Assembly (NCBI GenBank): GCA_934436505.1
Contig: CAKSAP010000001.1
Coordinates: forward strand, 62,001 to 126,000
Origin: an uncultured Eubacteriales bacterium
GTDB taxonomy: Bacteria > Bacillota > Clostridia > Oscillospirales > Acutalibacteraceae
Direction: 5' to 3'
DNA: 64,000 nt
Each line of letters opens with the position of its first letter. The stretch's first letter is position 1. A program made the position numbers and the translations under genes. Shown here in pieces: positions 33,452 through 42,383 of this stretch. The notes beneath the pieces are model-generated. The model worked only from the letters and a program-made list of their open reading frames with translations. It was not told where the DNA came from and ran no database searches.

Positions 33452-34976
33452 TACCTTCCTCCAAGAATTGTTTCAGGGAGGTCATATCGAGAAGCTCATA
33501 TGCCTGTAATTCATCATATACACTTTGAGCGATTTTGCGAACTCCGCCTTTCACCGCACTTTCGATATTCATCGGCATAACCGGATCGTGTACGCTCATT
33601 CTCAAAATGTAAAATCCGTCAATTTCAGGGTCTGTAAAGATTACCTTAACGCCCTCGCAGCTATCCTCGGCAATTTTAATATCGGTTTTAAGAATTGCGC
33701 TTTTTTCTATCTTATCGATTATGCTCTCGCCGTATTCCTTAAAATTCTCTGCGTTTATCTTGAAGCGAAGCTCTTTTTCCTCGGCAGGCTCTTTAAGTGA
33801 AGCTATGAGCGACTCAAGAGTCTTGCCCTCTTTTCTGAGCTCTGCAAGCTTTATGATTATCCTTGTGATAAGATAAGCACCGTCGTCAAGATGATAATTC
33901 TCGCTGAATGCCGCATGACCCGAAGTTTCAATGGCAAGCGGAGCTGTTATGCCCTCGCTTTCAAGCCTTATGCTCTCGTCAATGACATTTTTATAGCCAC
34001 GCTTAAATCTTCTGTGCTTGCCGCCGAGCGTGTTTTCGATAAACTCGGTAAGTCCTGCCGAGGTTACGCTGTCCGTTACAACCGTTCCGCCCTCGCAGCC
34101 TTCGAGAGCGATAGCCGCAGCCAAAGCAACAAGACGGTTACGGTTAATTTCCTTGCCGTCCGCACTTACGCAAGCCGCACGGTCAACGTCCGTATCAAAA
34201 ATTACGCCGAGGTCTGCGCCCGATTCAACCGTCGCCTCGCAAATCGAAGCCATAGCCGTCTCATTTTCGGGGTTCGGTATGTGATTAGGGAACATTCCGT
34301 CGGGGTCAAGGTATCTCGAGCCGTTTGTATCTGCTCCGAGAGGTGCTAAAACATCATTTGCAAAAAATCCGCCGACGCCGTTTCCCGCATCAACTACGAT
34401 TTTAAGCCCCTCAAGCGGTCTGTCATAATTATTTTCGGAATTTACACCCTTTTTAATGAGATTTCTCAAATGCTCACAGTAAACCGACATAAAATCGACT
34501 TTTTCCGCCTCTCTCGAGGTGTCATAAGCGATTGCGTCATTCATTTCGGCAAATTCGAGTATTTTTTCGATTTCCTCCGACGAAAGTCCGCCGCCTGCCG
34601 TAAAGAATTTTAATCCGTTTCTGTCCCACGGGTGATGGCTTGCGGTAATTTGAACAGCACCGTCGCAGGTGTCAAGCTGAGTTGTCATAAACATAGCAGG
34701 TGTCGAACAAAGTCCGCAATCCTTGACCGTAACGCCCATTGAAAGCAAAATTGCGATTACATCAGCCTTTATTCTCTCCGCCGATATTCTTGAATCGTGT
34801 CCTACCGAAACCGTGAGCGCATCCTTTTCCTTGCCTGTCTTTGCGCAGAGAAAATACACAAATGCGCCCGTTATTCTTTTTATTGCCTCATCCGTGAGCT
34901 CAACAACGTCTGTTGTCTCCTTCGCAACGGCAACGCCTCTTACGTCTGTTCCGCTTTTCAAATGCATCAGGTTCAT
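33438..34976 (-). CDS. Phosphoglucomutase/phosphomannomutase family protein
   Basis: The 512-residue alpha-D-phosphohexomutase has the four-domain pattern: GTDVRGVAV at the start, phosphoserine loop ITASHHPWDRNGLKFF (Ser in TASHHP instead of the commoner TASHNP), metal loop FDTDVDRAACV, and sugar loop ETSGHAAF (a variant of E-x-S-G-H/E). The C-terminal phosphate-binding region is less clear. Together with galK in the same operon it suggests hexose-phosphate work. The ATG overlaps the preceding stop by four bases (ATGA). Confidence 0.88.
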   Translation of the reverse strand: MNLMHLKSGTDVRGVAVAKETTDVVELTDEAIKRITGAFVYFLCAKTGKEKDALTVSVGHDSRISAERIKADVIAILLSMGVTVKDCGLCSTPAMFMTTQLDTCDGAVQITASHHPWDRNGLKFFTAGGGLSSEEIEKILEFAEMNDAIAYDTSREAEKVDFMSVYCEHLRNLIKKGVNSENNYDRPLEGLKIVVDAGNGVGGFFANDVLAPLGADTNGSRYLDPDGMFPNHIPNPENETAMASICEATVESGADLGVIFDTDVDRAACVSADGKEINRNRLVALAAAIALEGCEGGTVVTDSVTSAGLTEFIENTLGGKHRRFKRGYKNVIDESIRLESEGITAPLAIETSGHAAFSENYHLDDGAYLITRIIIKLAELRKEGKTLESLIASLKEPAEEKELRFKINAENFKEYGESIIDKIEKSAILKTDIKIAEDSCEGVKVIFTDPEIDGFYILRMSVHDPVMPMNIESAVKGGVRKIAQSVYDELQAYELLDMTSLKQFLEEGIDKA

Positions 34977-36247
34977 AACAAATCTCTCCTTACGATTTCG
35001 TCTGCCGCAAGCATTACTCCCACCTTGCCCGAAGCAAAGTTAAGTCCGCCCTGCATCCATACCGCAAACGGCTCACGAAGCGGCGCATCCGCCGAAAGCT
35101 CTATCGACGAGCCGGAGGTAAACGCACCTGCCGACATTATAACCTTGCTGTCATAGCCGGGCATATCCCACGGCTCGGGCACAACAAAGGAGTCGATCGG
35201 CGCACCCTTTTGCATACCCTGACAGAAGGCTATAAGTCTCTGCTCATTTTCAAGGCAAACCGCCTGGATAATATCGTGTCTTGTCTCATTGCTTCGAGGC
35301 GTAACCTCAAAGCCGAGCTCCTCAAACAAAGCAGCTGTAAACGCAGCTGTTTTAAGTGCTTCTTTAACAACGTTCGGTGCGTTGAATATGCCCATAAACA
35401 AACTTCTGTTCACACCGAGTGTTGCGCCGACCTCCGAGCCGAGTCCCGGCACGGTAAGCCTGTAAGAGCACAAATCAACAAGGTCCTTTCTGCCTGCTAT
35501 GTAGCCGCCCATCGGGGATATGCCGCCGCCCAAATTCTTAATGAGCGAGCCTGCGACAATATCTGCACCGACCTGCGTCGGCTCTTTTTCCTCTGTGAAA
35601 ACGCCGTAGCAGTTGTCAACCATAACGATAGCATGTTTGTTGACCCTGTGGACAATTTCACAAGCCTTTTCTATTTCATCAACGCTTATAGAGTGTCTTA
35701 ACGAATATCCTCTTGAACGCTGAATATATACCATTCTAACCGCTTCGTCACTTGCCTCTTTTTCGATTTTCTCATAGTCAAGCTCGTCGCTTTCGGTCAT
35801 ATCGACCTGTCTGTAAATAACGCCGAAATCCTCAAGCGTACCCTCGCCTGCATTTTTACCGCCGATTCCAATTACGGGATGAATTGTGTCATAAGGCGTA
35901 CCCGAAACGCAGAGCATTACATCATTAGGTCTTAAAATTCCGTAAAGGCACACGCCCAATGTATGCGTTCCGCACGAAAGAGCACCTGCTCTTATAATCG
36001 CACTTTCAGTTTTGAAAATGTCAGCAACAAGCTCGTCAAGCTTATCTCTGCCCTTGTCCGAATAGCCGTAGCCCGTCGAGGTGTTAAAATCGGTTTCGTC
36101 AACCTTGTTGTTTATGAAAGCCGATAAAACCTTCTGCTGATTATATTCCCCTATTTTTTCAATCTGCGAAAACATCTTTTCCGTTTTCGCCAAAGCCTTT
36201 TCCGAAGCCGCCTTCACGGTATCGGTAAATTCAAAAAATTCTCTCAT
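34973..36247 (-). CDS. Methionine gamma-lyase/aluminium-resistance family PLP protein (YnbB-like)
   Basis: The 424 residues fit the fold-type I PLP family annotated as aluminium-resistance or methionine gamma-lyase-like proteins: STGYGYSDKGRDKLDELVA, GALSCGTHTLGVCLYGILRP, VMVDNCYGVFTEEKEPTQVG and the PLP-lysine region AGSLIKNLGGGISPMGGYIAG. The true substrate of this family is not settled. ATGA overlap with the GNAT gene upstream and with the mutase gene downstream indicates tight coupling. Confidence 0.85.
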   Translation of the reverse strand: MREFFEFTDTVKAASEKALAKTEKMFSQIEKIGEYNQQKVLSAFINNKVDETDFNTSTGYGYSDKGRDKLDELVADIFKTESAIIRAGALSCGTHTLGVCLYGILRPNDVMLCVSGTPYDTIHPVIGIGGKNAGEGTLEDFGVIYRQVDMTESDELDYEKIEKEASDEAVRMVYIQRSRGYSLRHSISVDEIEKACEIVHRVNKHAIVMVDNCYGVFTEEKEPTQVGADIVAGSLIKNLGGGISPMGGYIAGRKDLVDLCSYRLTVPGLGSEVGATLGVNRSLFMGIFNAPNVVKEALKTAAFTAALFEELGFEVTPRSNETRHDIIQAVCLENEQRLIAFCQGMQKGAPIDSFVVPEPWDMPGYDSKVIMSAGAFTSGSSIELSADAPLREPFAVWMQGGLNFASGKVGVMLAADEIVRRDLL

Positions 36248-37047
36248 AGCTCAATAATTCCCAAATCCATATAAATTTCTCTTTCGAAGCCTATTTTATT
36301 GTAAAGCTTCTCCGTTTTCAAATCGTTACAGGCAAGAAGCACCCTCTCGCCGTCCCGTTTGAAATCTCGGCAAAGACCGCTTATGCAGTCCGAAGCATAT
36401 CCCATCCTGCGAAACTCCGAATCCGTCGCAACATCTCTTATAAATATGCTTTTGCCGAGCCTGTCTGCAATCGCCACCGACAAAATCGAATTCTCTCCGA
36501 CCTTTATCGCCCTGACGCTTGTATATCCCGAAAATATACCTCTCGTCGTCCTTGAAAGCCATTCCTTGTACGCTCTGTCGGTATATTTTTTCAAGTCCTT
36601 TTTTTCGACTGCGTTCGTCAAAATCTCGGTTTTTGACTGCATAAGCAAATCAAAAACAGGTCGCAAGCCGTCGTTTATTTCGACCGACTCTCGCCCTCTC
36701 GTCAGCTCATCCTTTAGAGCCATAACGCTTATCTTGGAAAAAGCCGTAACTCCGAGCCTTTCGGTTATGCCGGAGCAGCAATGCACCACAACTCCGCCGA
36801 GCCGTGTGATAAAATCGGAAATCTCATAAAAATCCGCCGTATCGCACGCACAGACATAGACCTTACTGCTTTCCTTTTCAACCACAAGCGCCGTTATATC
36901 CTCCCCTTGAGTTTGCAGCCACGCACCGTCAACGCTTGTAAAATCAAGCAGCGAAAACAGCGTAAATGCTGCAGCGGTATCGTCGGGGAAAAATTTTGTT
37001 AAATCCTCAGCCGTGTTCTTTGACAGGTTTTCAATGAGTTTAATCAT
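36244..37047 (-). CDS. Two-domain protein with C-terminal GNAT acetyltransferase fold
   Basis: The 267 residues end in a GNAT domain (about 165-265), with motif A VATDSEFRRMGYASDCI (R-x-M-G-Y-A) and LYNKIGFERE near the end. The N-terminal half (about 1-150) is not a family I recognise. The start at 37047 (MIKLIENLSK) has GAGGGAG upstream and overlaps the M42 gene stop by eight bases. Acceptor unknown. Confidence 0.78.
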   Translation of the reverse strand: MIKLIENLSKNTAEDLTKFFPDDTAAAFTLFSLLDFTSVDGAWLQTQGEDITALVVEKESSKVYVCACDTADFYEISDFITRLGGVVVHCCSGITERLGVTAFSKISVMALKDELTRGRESVEINDGLRPVFDLLMQSKTEILTNAVEKKDLKKYTDRAYKEWLSRTTRGIFSGYTSVRAIKVGENSILSVAIADRLGKSIFIRDVATDSEFRRMGYASDCISGLCRDFKRDGERVLLACNDLKTEKLYNKIGFEREIYMDLGIIEL

Positions 37048-38044
37048 TTGCAAGCTCCCTCGCCAAGCACTCTGCAAGCCTTTCAACCGCTTCTATATCC
37101 TCTTTTTTGGCAACGCAGGACTGCGAATGAATATATCTTGTCGGAACGGAAATTGCCGCCGTGCGCACGCCCTTGCCCGACTTATGAATTGCCGCCGCAT
37201 CGTTACCGCCTGCAACAACAGTCTTTGTCTGACATTTTATGCCGTTCTTTTCCGCCATCTCAAAAGCTCTTTTGTAAAGCTCAACGTCATAAACCGTGCC
37301 CCTGTCCATAAAGCTTACAACCGCACCGTTTCCGAGCTTGCAAACCTTTTTCTGATCGGGGGTGTCGGGCAAATCAGCCGCCGTTGTACCCTCAAGCACA
37401 ATTGCATAATCGGGCGCAACGTTATATGCCGCAACCGCAGAGCCTCTTGTTCCGATTTCCTCTTGAACAACGAAGCAAACAGTTAAATCATACGGCTGCT
37501 CTCTCGACAAAATATTAAGTAAAATCTGACAGCCTACCCTGTCGTCAAGTGCCTTTGATTTTATAAATCCGTCGCCGAATTCAAGATATTCGGACACGAA
37601 GCACACCTCGTCGCCCAAGCTGACATATTCCTCCGCCTGCTTTCTCGACTGAGCACCTATATCAACATACATATCCTCGATTTTAGGAACTTTATAAAGC
37701 TCGTCGGAGGAAAGATGGTGCAAAGCCTTTGCGCCGATAACTCCGTAAATATCCGCAACCTTAACACGTCTGCCGAAAACAACTCTTTCGTCAATTCCGC
37801 CAACGGGTGCTATTTTTATATATCCGTCGTCGGTAATATAGCTTACCATAAAGCCAACCTCGTCCATATGAGCACTGAGCATTACCTTTTTGCTCGCTCT
37901 GCTCTTACCCGATTTTTCGACAATAACATTGCCGAGTGCGTCAACCGTGTATTTGCAATCCGACGGAATTTTTGAAATTATATACTCCCGAACAGCCTTT
38001 TCCCTGCCTGAAATACCGTTGAGAAGGCAAAGCTCTTTAAGCAT
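37040..38044 (-). CDS. M42-family aminopeptidase (first of two paralogues)
   Basis: Dinuclear metal peptidase of 334 residues. Metal and catalytic residues visible: MLSAHMDEVGFMV (His-x-Asp), SKALDDRVGCQIL (Asp), FVVQEEIGTRGS (Glu-Glu), VLEGTTAAD (position of the next Asp/Glu) and TRYIHSQSCVAKKED (His). Such peptidases form tetrahedral or dodecameric assemblies that trim peptides. The start at 38044 was preferred because GGGAGG lies eight bases before it. It overlaps the second M42 gene by eight bases. Confidence 0.9.
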   Translation of the reverse strand: MLKELCLLNGISGREKAVREYIISKIPSDCKYTVDALGNVIVEKSGKSRASKKVMLSAHMDEVGFMVSYITDDGYIKIAPVGGIDERVVFGRRVKVADIYGVIGAKALHHLSSDELYKVPKIEDMYVDIGAQSRKQAEEYVSLGDEVCFVSEYLEFGDGFIKSKALDDRVGCQILLNILSREQPYDLTVCFVVQEEIGTRGSAVAAYNVAPDYAIVLEGTTAADLPDTPDQKKVCKLGNGAVVSFMDRGTVYDVELYKRAFEMAEKNGIKCQTKTVVAGGNDAAAIHKSGKGVRTAAISVPTRYIHSQSCVAKKEDIEAVERLAECLARELAND

Positions 38045-39053
38045 TTTCATTACCTCCCGCAATGTATTCGGCAATAAGTCTGCCCGTATTTTCGACATCC
38101 GAAACCGACACGACCTCTACGCCCGTATGCATATAGCGAAGCGGTATTGATATAAGTCCGCTTATAAAGCCGCCCTTTGCTATTGTCATACCGTCGGCGT
38201 CCGTGCCCGTTCTTCCGCCCATTATTTCAAGCTGATACGGAATACCGCATTTTTTAGCCGTACCGATAAACCTCTGCGACATATCATAATCAAGCGAAGC
38301 GGAAACGCCTATCATAGGTCCTTTCGAAAGCTCTCCGCACTCCTCGGAATTGCTGTCGGGAGTATCTGCAAAGCTGACGTCAACCGCAATAAGCTCTTTT
38401 GCCTCTGCGTTAAACGCCGCCGTTTTAGCACCGCTTCCGCCGACCTCTTCCCGTGTCGAAAAAGATACCGTAATTTTCTTTTTACAGCCCTTTTCTCTCA
38501 AATATTCCAAAGCGCAGATAAGGCTCGCCATACCTGCTCTGTCATCAAGAGCACCGCAAGAAACCCTGTCGCCCAAAAGCTCGGTAAATTCCGAATTCAC
38601 CGTAACCCTGTCGCCGAGACTTACAATTTTCTTTATTTCATTTTCGGAAAAGCCCGTGTCGATAAGCACGTCGCTCATTTTCATACCGTTGTTTTCCGAA
38701 TTACCTTGAAGATGTGGGGGCGTACTGATTACAATTCCGCTTATATTCTTTTTGCCGTGAATTGTAACCTGCTGTGCGCCGAGCTGCCTTGTGTCAATAT
38801 GACCGCAAGCATCAACTCGCAAAAAGCCCTCGGGTGTGATTGCCGTAACAATCATACCCACCATATCCATATGAGCGTCAAGCAACACCCCGTCGCCCTC
38901 GCCGTCAATAGTCAAAATGACGTTGCCGAGAGCGTCGGTGTGAACATCTCCGTATTCTTTTAGATATTTTTCAGCTATCGGGACAATTTCCTGCTCATAG
39001 CCTGAAACGCCTGCGCCGATTGTCAAATCCTTTAATATTTGACGAACATCCAT
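38037..39053 (-). CDS. M42-family aminopeptidase (second paralogue)
   Basis: The 338-residue product has the same metal pattern: LLDAHMDMVGMIV, CGALDDRAGMASL, SFSTREEVGGSGA, IAVDVSFAD and PLRYMHTGVEVVS. It differs from the first paralogue enough to suggest an old duplication with different specificity. The two may form mixed or separate particles. It lies 18 bases after galK. Confidence 0.9.
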   Translation of the reverse strand: MDVRQILKDLTIGAGVSGYEQEIVPIAEKYLKEYGDVHTDALGNVILTIDGEGDGVLLDAHMDMVGMIVTAITPEGFLRVDACGHIDTRQLGAQQVTIHGKKNISGIVISTPPHLQGNSENNGMKMSDVLIDTGFSENEIKKIVSLGDRVTVNSEFTELLGDRVSCGALDDRAGMASLICALEYLREKGCKKKITVSFSTREEVGGSGAKTAAFNAEAKELIAVDVSFADTPDSNSEECGELSKGPMIGVSASLDYDMSQRFIGTAKKCGIPYQLEIMGGRTGTDADGMTIAKGGFISGLISIPLRYMHTGVEVVSVSDVENTGRLIAEYIAGGNENA

Positions 39054-39071
39054 TATAAGTAACTTCCTTTG

Positions 39072-40352
39072 TTAAATTTCAGCTCCGCCGACAGGTCTTA
39101 TAGCAAGTACATAGCATGAGCCCTCGCCGAATACCGCTTCAAGAGTTGACTTGTACTCGTCAAGCAATTCATTGGGAACAAAAGCCTGAATTGTGCCTGC
39201 AAATCCGCCGCCGTGAACTCTCCATGCGCCCTTTCCGTCAAGTACCTGCTCACTCAAGGCAAGAGCAATCGAAACGGGCTGAATTTCAGGCTGCTTTGTG
39301 GCAAAAACATTCTGATTATACATATAAGAGGAGTCGCCGCTTTCGATAACAAGCTGCTTGAACTGCTCAAAATCATTCTTTTTAAGAGCGTCAACCTCAC
39401 GCAAAACTCTCTCGTTATCCTTATAGAAGTGCATAGCACGCAAAACTGCTCTGTCGCCTACCGCTTCACGAAGCTCGGGGATTTTTGCAAGAAATTCCTT
39501 TTCGTCAACCTCACGCAAAACCTTCTTTGAGAATTGAGCCGCTACGCTTTCCATTTCAAGTCTGATAGCCGCATATTCGTCCGTAAGGTTTGAGTGGCTG
39601 CCCTTTGTGTCAACAATGCAAAGCGAATGACCGCAGGAAGCAAAGTCAAAATCAACCTTTTCAATTACAGGCTCTGACGGGTCCTTGAAGTCAATAGTAA
39701 TAAAGCTGCCGACAGAGCAAGCCATCTGATCCATAAGACCGCAGGGCTTACCGAAGTATTCATTTTCCGCATACTGTGCGATTTTTGCGATTGTAACGGG
39801 GTCAACCTTACCGTCGTTGTAAAGGTAGTTGAGCATTGTGCCGACAAGCACCTCATATGCCGCCGAGGACGAAAGTCCCGAGCCCGAAAGAACTCTCGAA
39901 GCCGTAACAGCGTCAAAGCCGCCGATTTTATATCCGTTGTTCAAGAAGCCCTGACATACGCCTCTTACAAGTGCGGGGGAATGACCCTCCTCGTCTGCGT
40001 GAACGCTCAAATCGGAAAGGTCAACAACGTCCATTGCATAGCCTCTCGATTTTACTCTTACAATATTTTCATCATTTTTGGAAGCTACTGCGATAGCGTC
40101 AAGGTTAATGCCTGCCGCAAGAACTCTGCCGTGGTTGTGGTCGGTGTGGTTTCCGCCAACCTCTGTTCTGCCGGGTGCAGAGAAAAGTCTTACGTCTCTG
40201 TCAGCCGAGAAAACCTCGTCAAAATCGTCGGCAAGAGAGCAATATCTCTCATACTGTGCCTTAACGTCAGCCTCGCTGACATAAACTCTCTTAAATCTAT
40301 CATCAAGCTTTCCGTTCTTAATTTCCTCTCTCAATTGTGCAGTTGTACACAT
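39072..40352 (-). CDS. galK: Galactokinase
   Basis: GHMP kinase of 426 residues that phosphorylates galactose at C1. The family signature is FSAPGRTEVGGNHTDHNHG (canonical GRxNLIGEHTDY, here with GNHTDHN), followed by GSGLSSSAAYEVLVG (ATP loop), CGLMDQMACSVGSF and GAWRVHGGGFAGTIQAFVP. galT and galE are not nearby. GGGG precedes the ATG closely. It sits in the operon led by the TVP38-like gene. Confidence 0.92.
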   Translation of the reverse strand: MCTTAQLREEIKNGKLDDRFKRVYVSEADVKAQYERYCSLADDFDEVFSADRDVRLFSAPGRTEVGGNHTDHNHGRVLAAGINLDAIAVASKNDENIVRVKSRGYAMDVVDLSDLSVHADEEGHSPALVRGVCQGFLNNGYKIGGFDAVTASRVLSGSGLSSSAAYEVLVGTMLNYLYNDGKVDPVTIAKIAQYAENEYFGKPCGLMDQMACSVGSFITIDFKDPSEPVIEKVDFDFASCGHSLCIVDTKGSHSNLTDEYAAIRLEMESVAAQFSKKVLREVDEKEFLAKIPELREAVGDRAVLRAMHFYKDNERVLREVDALKKNDFEQFKQLVIESGDSSYMYNQNVFATKQPEIQPVSIALALSEQVLDGKGAWRVHGGGFAGTIQAFVPNELLDEYKSTLEAVFGEGSCYVLAIRPVGGAEI

Positions 40353-40367
40353 CTGCCCCTCATCCTT

Positions 40368-41135
40368 TCAGTTTTGTTTGTTTTCTTTTATTTTTGCCGA
40401 TTTCGCCTTTGCCGAATTGTTGTAAAGGTCAATAAAGCAGTTAATTCCGAGCGTCGCAACGCCTGAAATTGTAAAGATTATGACCAACGGCAGCATAAAC
40501 GCAAGCGAAAACGGATTATATACGTTTCGTCCGACCATACTGTACGAAATAATCTTCGGCATAAAGCCGATAAGCGAGAACAGGATATATTTATAATAAT
40601 CGAAGCCCATTGCTCCGTACAGCTGGCTTACTGTGTTTATCGGGATATTGGGAACAAGCCGCAACGCTACGAGCAGACCGCCCTTTCCCGCAAAATCCGA
40701 CTCGAAAATCTTATCAAAATTTTCGTACCGACTTAAAATCTTGTGGACAACACCGCCTCCGAGGTGCTTTCCCCAAAAATATTTAATTGTCAAAAGTATA
40801 ATGAAGCCTGCGATATTTATAAGCACCGCAATATACGTCGGGAACACCATACCTGCGATAACGCACACCGCAGAAATAGGTATCGGCACAACGACCTTTG
40901 CAATGTAAATGAGCAGTATCGCAATTACGACAAGCTCCTTTACCTGTATTGCCGCCACGGCGTCCTCAAAGTCTGCGAGCATTTGCAAAACCTCGTCATA
41001 TCGCTCAGCAAACTCCTTTACCTGCATAAGCATTGTAAGTCCGAGCAGAGCCACTGCAATTAAAATAAGCGCAATGCCTAAGAAGTTGAGCAAGCCCTTG
41101 CGGTTTATTCTTTTTTTCGCCAATCGCTCCACCAC
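40368..41135 (-). CDS. TVP38/TMEM64 (VTT-domain, DedA-like) membrane protein
   Basis: The 255 residues have five to six membrane segments and the VTT-domain pattern: VVPIPISAVCVIAGMVFPTY, then FWGKHLGGG, then GGLLVALRLVPNIPINTVSQLYGAMG (in parts) with the conserved LRLVPNIP. The family is linked to lipid scrambling or undecaprenyl phosphate recycling in related DedA proteins; its role here is not known. The start is GTG (41135 or the next GTG three bases on). It heads a seven-gene operon. Confidence 0.85.
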   Translation of the reverse strand: MVERLAKKRINRKGLLNFLGIALILIAVALLGLTMLMQVKEFAERYDEVLQMLADFEDAVAAIQVKELVVIAILLIYIAKVVVPIPISAVCVIAGMVFPTYIAVLINIAGFIILLTIKYFWGKHLGGGVVHKILSRYENFDKIFESDFAGKGGLLVALRLVPNIPINTVSQLYGAMGFDYYKYILFSLIGFMPKIISYSMVGRNVYNPFSLAFMLPLVIIFTISGVATLGINCFIDLYNNSAKAKSAKIKENKQN

Positions 41136-41162
41136 ACCTTCAGCACATACAATATCATTATA

Positions 41163-41191
41163 ATTTTATAACATAATCGCTTCAAGGTCAA
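41163..41191 (-). promoter_or_regulatory. Promoter of the TVP38-galK-M42 operon
   Basis: On minus, -35 TTGACC (41186-41191), 17-base spacer, -10 TAAAAT (41163-41168). Confidence 0.75.
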
Positions 41192-41220
41192 TCAATTTAT
41201 TACTTTTCCTGTCGCTTTTG

Positions 41221-41249
41221 TTTTCAAAATCGGTAAAATATGTTACAAT
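41221..41249 (+). promoter_or_regulatory. Promoter of the hydroxyacid dehydrogenase gene
   Basis: -35-like TTTTCA (41221-41226), 17-base spacer, -10 TACAAT (41244-41249) preceded by TGT. It is arranged back to back with the minus-strand promoter 30 bases away. Confidence 0.6.
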
Positions 41250-41282
41250 ACAAATAATATTATCTTACACGGAGGAATAATT

Positions 41283-42245
41283 ATGCCGAAAACCGTCATA
41301 CTTGATGCCCAAACAACAAATCCCGGGGATCTTTCTTGGGAATGGCTCAAAGAATACGGCGAGCTTGAAATATACCCGAGAACACCGAAGGAGCTTATTT
41401 CGGAAAGGTGCAAGGGTGCGGATGTTGTCATAACCAATAAAACGCCGCTTGAAAAATCAGACCTTGAAAAAATGCCGTCTCTTAAATTTGTCGCAGTTCT
41501 TGCAACGGGCTACAACGTTGTCGATACCGCATATCTTAAAGAGAGAAATATCCCCGTATCGAATATCCCGTCATATTCCACGCAGGCGGTGGCACAGCTT
41601 GTTTTCGCTCACATAACAGAGCATTACAACGCAGTTGCTCTCCATTCTCAAGACGTTAAAAACGGCGGCTGGAGCAACTGTCCCGATTTCTGCTATCAGC
41701 TGACTCCTCTCACCGAGCTTTACGGCAAAACGATAGGAATAATCGGCTTTGGAAAAATCGGACAGGCGGTAGCCGACATAGCGGAAGCATATAAAATGAA
41801 CATTTTAGCTGTGTCGGGGCACGAAACCGATCAATCCGGCAGAAAAAATTTTAAGTGGGCAACGCTTGACGAATTGGCAAGGGAGTCCGATATTATTTCA
41901 CTCCACTGTCCGCTTACAAAGGAAACCGAAAACCTGATAAACGCCGATTTCCTTTCAAAAATGAAGCAAAACGCAATCCTGATAAACACCGCAAGAGGTG
42001 CGGCAGTTGACGAGCAGGCTCTCGCAGACGCTCTCAATTCGGGCAAGATAGCAGGCGCAGGCGTTGATGTGCTTTCGACAGAGCCGCCGAAAGCCGATAA
42101 TCCGCTTTTGAGCGCAAAAAACTGCACAATCACACCCCATATCGCCTGGGCGGCATACGAAACCCGTGAAAGACTTATGGGAATACTCAAAAACAACATC
42201 AAAGCCTTTTTCGACGGCAACCCGATAAATGTTGTGAATAAATAA
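41283..42245 (+). CDS. D-2-hydroxyacid dehydrogenase (glycerate/hydroxypyruvate type)
   Basis: The 320 residues show the NAD-binding loop (GKTIGIIGFGKIGQAVADIA), catalytic Arg in INTARGAAVDEQALADALNSG, Glu in GVDVLSTEPPKADNPLL, and His in ITPHIAWAA. The closest subfamily by eye is glycerate dehydrogenase/hydroxypyruvate reductase, but 2-ketoacid specificity cannot be fixed. An ACGGAGGA site precedes the ATG. It is a single-gene unit with a strong terminator. Confidence 0.9.
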   Translation: MPKTVILDAQTTNPGDLSWEWLKEYGELEIYPRTPKELISERCKGADVVITNKTPLEKSDLEKMPSLKFVAVLATGYNVVDTAYLKERNIPVSNIPSYSTQAVAQLVFAHITEHYNAVALHSQDVKNGGWSNCPDFCYQLTPLTELYGKTIGIIGFGKIGQAVADIAEAYKMNILAVSGHETDQSGRKNFKWATLDELARESDIISLHCPLTKETENLINADFLSKMKQNAILINTARGAAVDEQALADALNSGKIAGAGVDVLSTEPPKADNPLLSAKNCTITPHIAWAAYETRERLMGILKNNIKAFFDGNPINVVNK

Positions 42246-42252
42246 GCAAAAT

Positions 42253-42296
42253 GAAAGCCGAGAGGAAAAACTCTCGGCTTTCTGTTATGTTTTTTA
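42253..42296 (+). terminator. Terminator after the hydroxyacid dehydrogenase
   Basis: A 12-bp stem GAAAGCCGAGAG/CTCTCGGCTTTC (42253-42264 with 42271-42282), followed by T-rich sequence. Confidence 0.82.
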
Positions 42297-42349
42297 TGCT
42301 TTTAGAGATTTAACAATTCTTTTTTATATGATTTTTCGAAATTAGATAA

Positions 42350-42377
42350 CCCTCTGCTCTATTGTAAAAGCAGAGGG
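42350..42377 (-). terminator. Hairpin after the zinc-ribbon/repeat protein gene
   Basis: A stem CCCTCTGCT/AGCAGAGGG lies six bases past the stop of the minus-strand gene. The T run after it on minus is weak. Confidence 0.5.
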
Positions 42378-42383
42378 CATAAA

